Source: Osmia lignaria lignaria | Lineage: Eukaryota > Arthropoda > Insecta > Hymenoptera > Megachilidae | Length of the DNA stretch: 64,000 nt | Reading direction: 5' to 3' | Assembly (NCBI RefSeq): GCF_051020975.1 | Contig: NW_027478160.1 | Location: 20,172,001-20,236,000, forward strand | In this document: one piece after another, positions 63,721 to 64,000 of the stretch | How positions within the stretch are numbered: the stretch's first letter is position 1 | How the letters are laid out: each line of letters begins with the position of its first letter | The notes under the pieces: generated by a model | Database searches by the model: none | What the model saw: only the letters and a program-made list of their open reading frames with translations | What the model was told of the DNA's origin: nothing | Program-made: the position numbers and the translations under genes

Positions 63721-64000
63721 GATCAGACGCGTAGCTCTCGATATATATCAAGATATTTAAAAGTTCCGAAGCCGCACCAACATAATAGAGATACAGAAAC
63801 AGCGTGGCCCCTTTCTTTGAGATATCTCTGCACTATTGCGAGCTGAAAATGCCACTTCCAGCTTAGCTGCGCAGAAGAAGAACAACAAGAAGAAGAAATA
63901 TCTCGAAATATGTCCGTCAGGCCCCTTCCCTTGAGATAAATCTGCAAATATCTCGGAAACGAAGCGAGCTATGGCAAAATGTTAAGAGACCTTATTTGTA
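63721..64000 (+). repeat. Partial satellite monomer at the right edge
   Basis: This is the first 280 bases of a monomer (A-like head with GACGCG and TAGCTCTCGATATATATC), cut by the window end. The array continues beyond the window. Confidence 0.95.

Larger units (their letters stand above)
1..64000. repeat. 322-bp satellite DNA array filling the whole window
   Basis: The same 322-bp sequence recurs head to tail from the first to the last base, always in the same orientation. Counting from each GATCAG gives 198 consecutive units between 109 and 63720 plus a partial unit at each end. Nearly all units are 322 bp; a minority are 321 or 323 bp, and a few have larger losses (319, 320, 307 and 208 bp). 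No unique sequence, transposon or inversion interrupts the array. Such arrays are known from eukaryotic centromeric and pericentromeric heterochromatin; assignment to a centromere here is inference. The species cannot be identified from the sequence alone. The array continues beyond both window edges. Confidence 0.98.

Noticed and set aside
434..63947. Roughly 180 minus-strand open frames of about 74 codons as genes
   Set aside because: They are one frame of the same satellite monomer, begin with TTG, have no recognised domain, are interrupted in many copies, and cannot be joined because 322 is not a multiple of three.
1..64000. CRISPR array
   Set aside because: The repeat unit is 322 bp and contiguous with no unique spacers. 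Variation between copies is scattered substitution, not alternating repeat and spacer.
1..64000. Gene encoding a tandem-repeat protein
   Set aside because: No frame stays open across monomers; each monomer has stops in every frame, and the 322-bp period shifts frame at each unit.
1..64000. Tandemly arrayed transposon or long terminal repeat element
   Set aside because: The monomer shows no terminal inverted repeats, target-site duplications, primer-binding site or coding remnants. An origin from part of a mobile element cannot be excluded without database searching.

Overview
The whole 64 kb window is one uninterrupted head-to-tail satellite DNA array. I see no gene, RNA gene, transposon or other non-satellite sequence in it. 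The monomer is 322 bp (about 39% G+C in my hand-built consensus). Taking the recurring GATCAG as monomer position 1, the window holds 108 bases of a partial monomer, then 198 consecutive units (109-63720), then a 280-base partial monomer. Of the 198 units, 197 are within 15 bp of 322 bp; one, at 42262, is cut to 208 bp. The length bookkeeping closes exactly (198 x 322 minus 144 bp of net indels equals 63612 bp). Long arrays of several-hundred-bp monomers with higher-order repeats are a eukaryotic trait typical of centromeric or other heterochromatin. The AAATATCTCGGAAAC-type strings remind me of insect repeats, but I cannot name the organism, and that association is weak.

The monomer is a mosaic of a few alternative modules. 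They include two linked head/tail haplotypes (A, with GATGCG and TTCTCG, and B, with GAAGCG and TTTTCG), two or three forms of the middle segment (CTATTGCGAGCTGC, CTAGTGCGAGCCGC, CTATTGCGAGCTGG with CCAGTTT), and two forms of the tail (CCCCTTCCCTTGAGATAAAT or a G-TTCCTTTGAGCTGAAT form). Each monomer also carries a degenerate internal direct repeat offset by 114 bp, and three copies of an AAATATCTCG motif in mixed orientation.

Layout: 1-5.3 kb has three diverged monomers in a discordant 4-mer/3-mer register. 5.3-9.1 kb has several minor variant families. 9.1-15.6 kb is A-type only. 14.6-22.7 kb contains a 16-mer (5150 bp) mosaic duplication plus smaller 3-mer and 5-mer duplications. 22.6-30.7 kb is a mixed A/B region. 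31-33 kb is a 3-mer tandem duplication. 33.2-35.5 kb is a dimeric block with a second diverged monomer. 35.5-45 kb is mixed, with long-range copies of sequence 10.9 and 19.9 kb away and the 208-bp truncated monomer. 45-46.7 kb repeats 40.3-42.0 kb (4716 bp spacing). 46.7-54.4 kb is a nearly identical 8-mer higher-order repeat (2576 bp x 3). 52.8-61.2 kb is a 13-mer repeat (4186 bp x 2) built from the same monomer kinds and overlapping the third 8-mer. 61.2-64 kb is a further reshuffle of the same kinds.

A 74-codon open frame recurs on the minus strand in most monomers. It begins with TTG, cannot run on from monomer to monomer because 322 is not a multiple of 3, and is broken in many copies, so I do not treat it as a gene. 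The biology visible here is the evolution of the array itself by unequal exchange, conversion and slippage. I did not find a protein-coding or RNA-based system.
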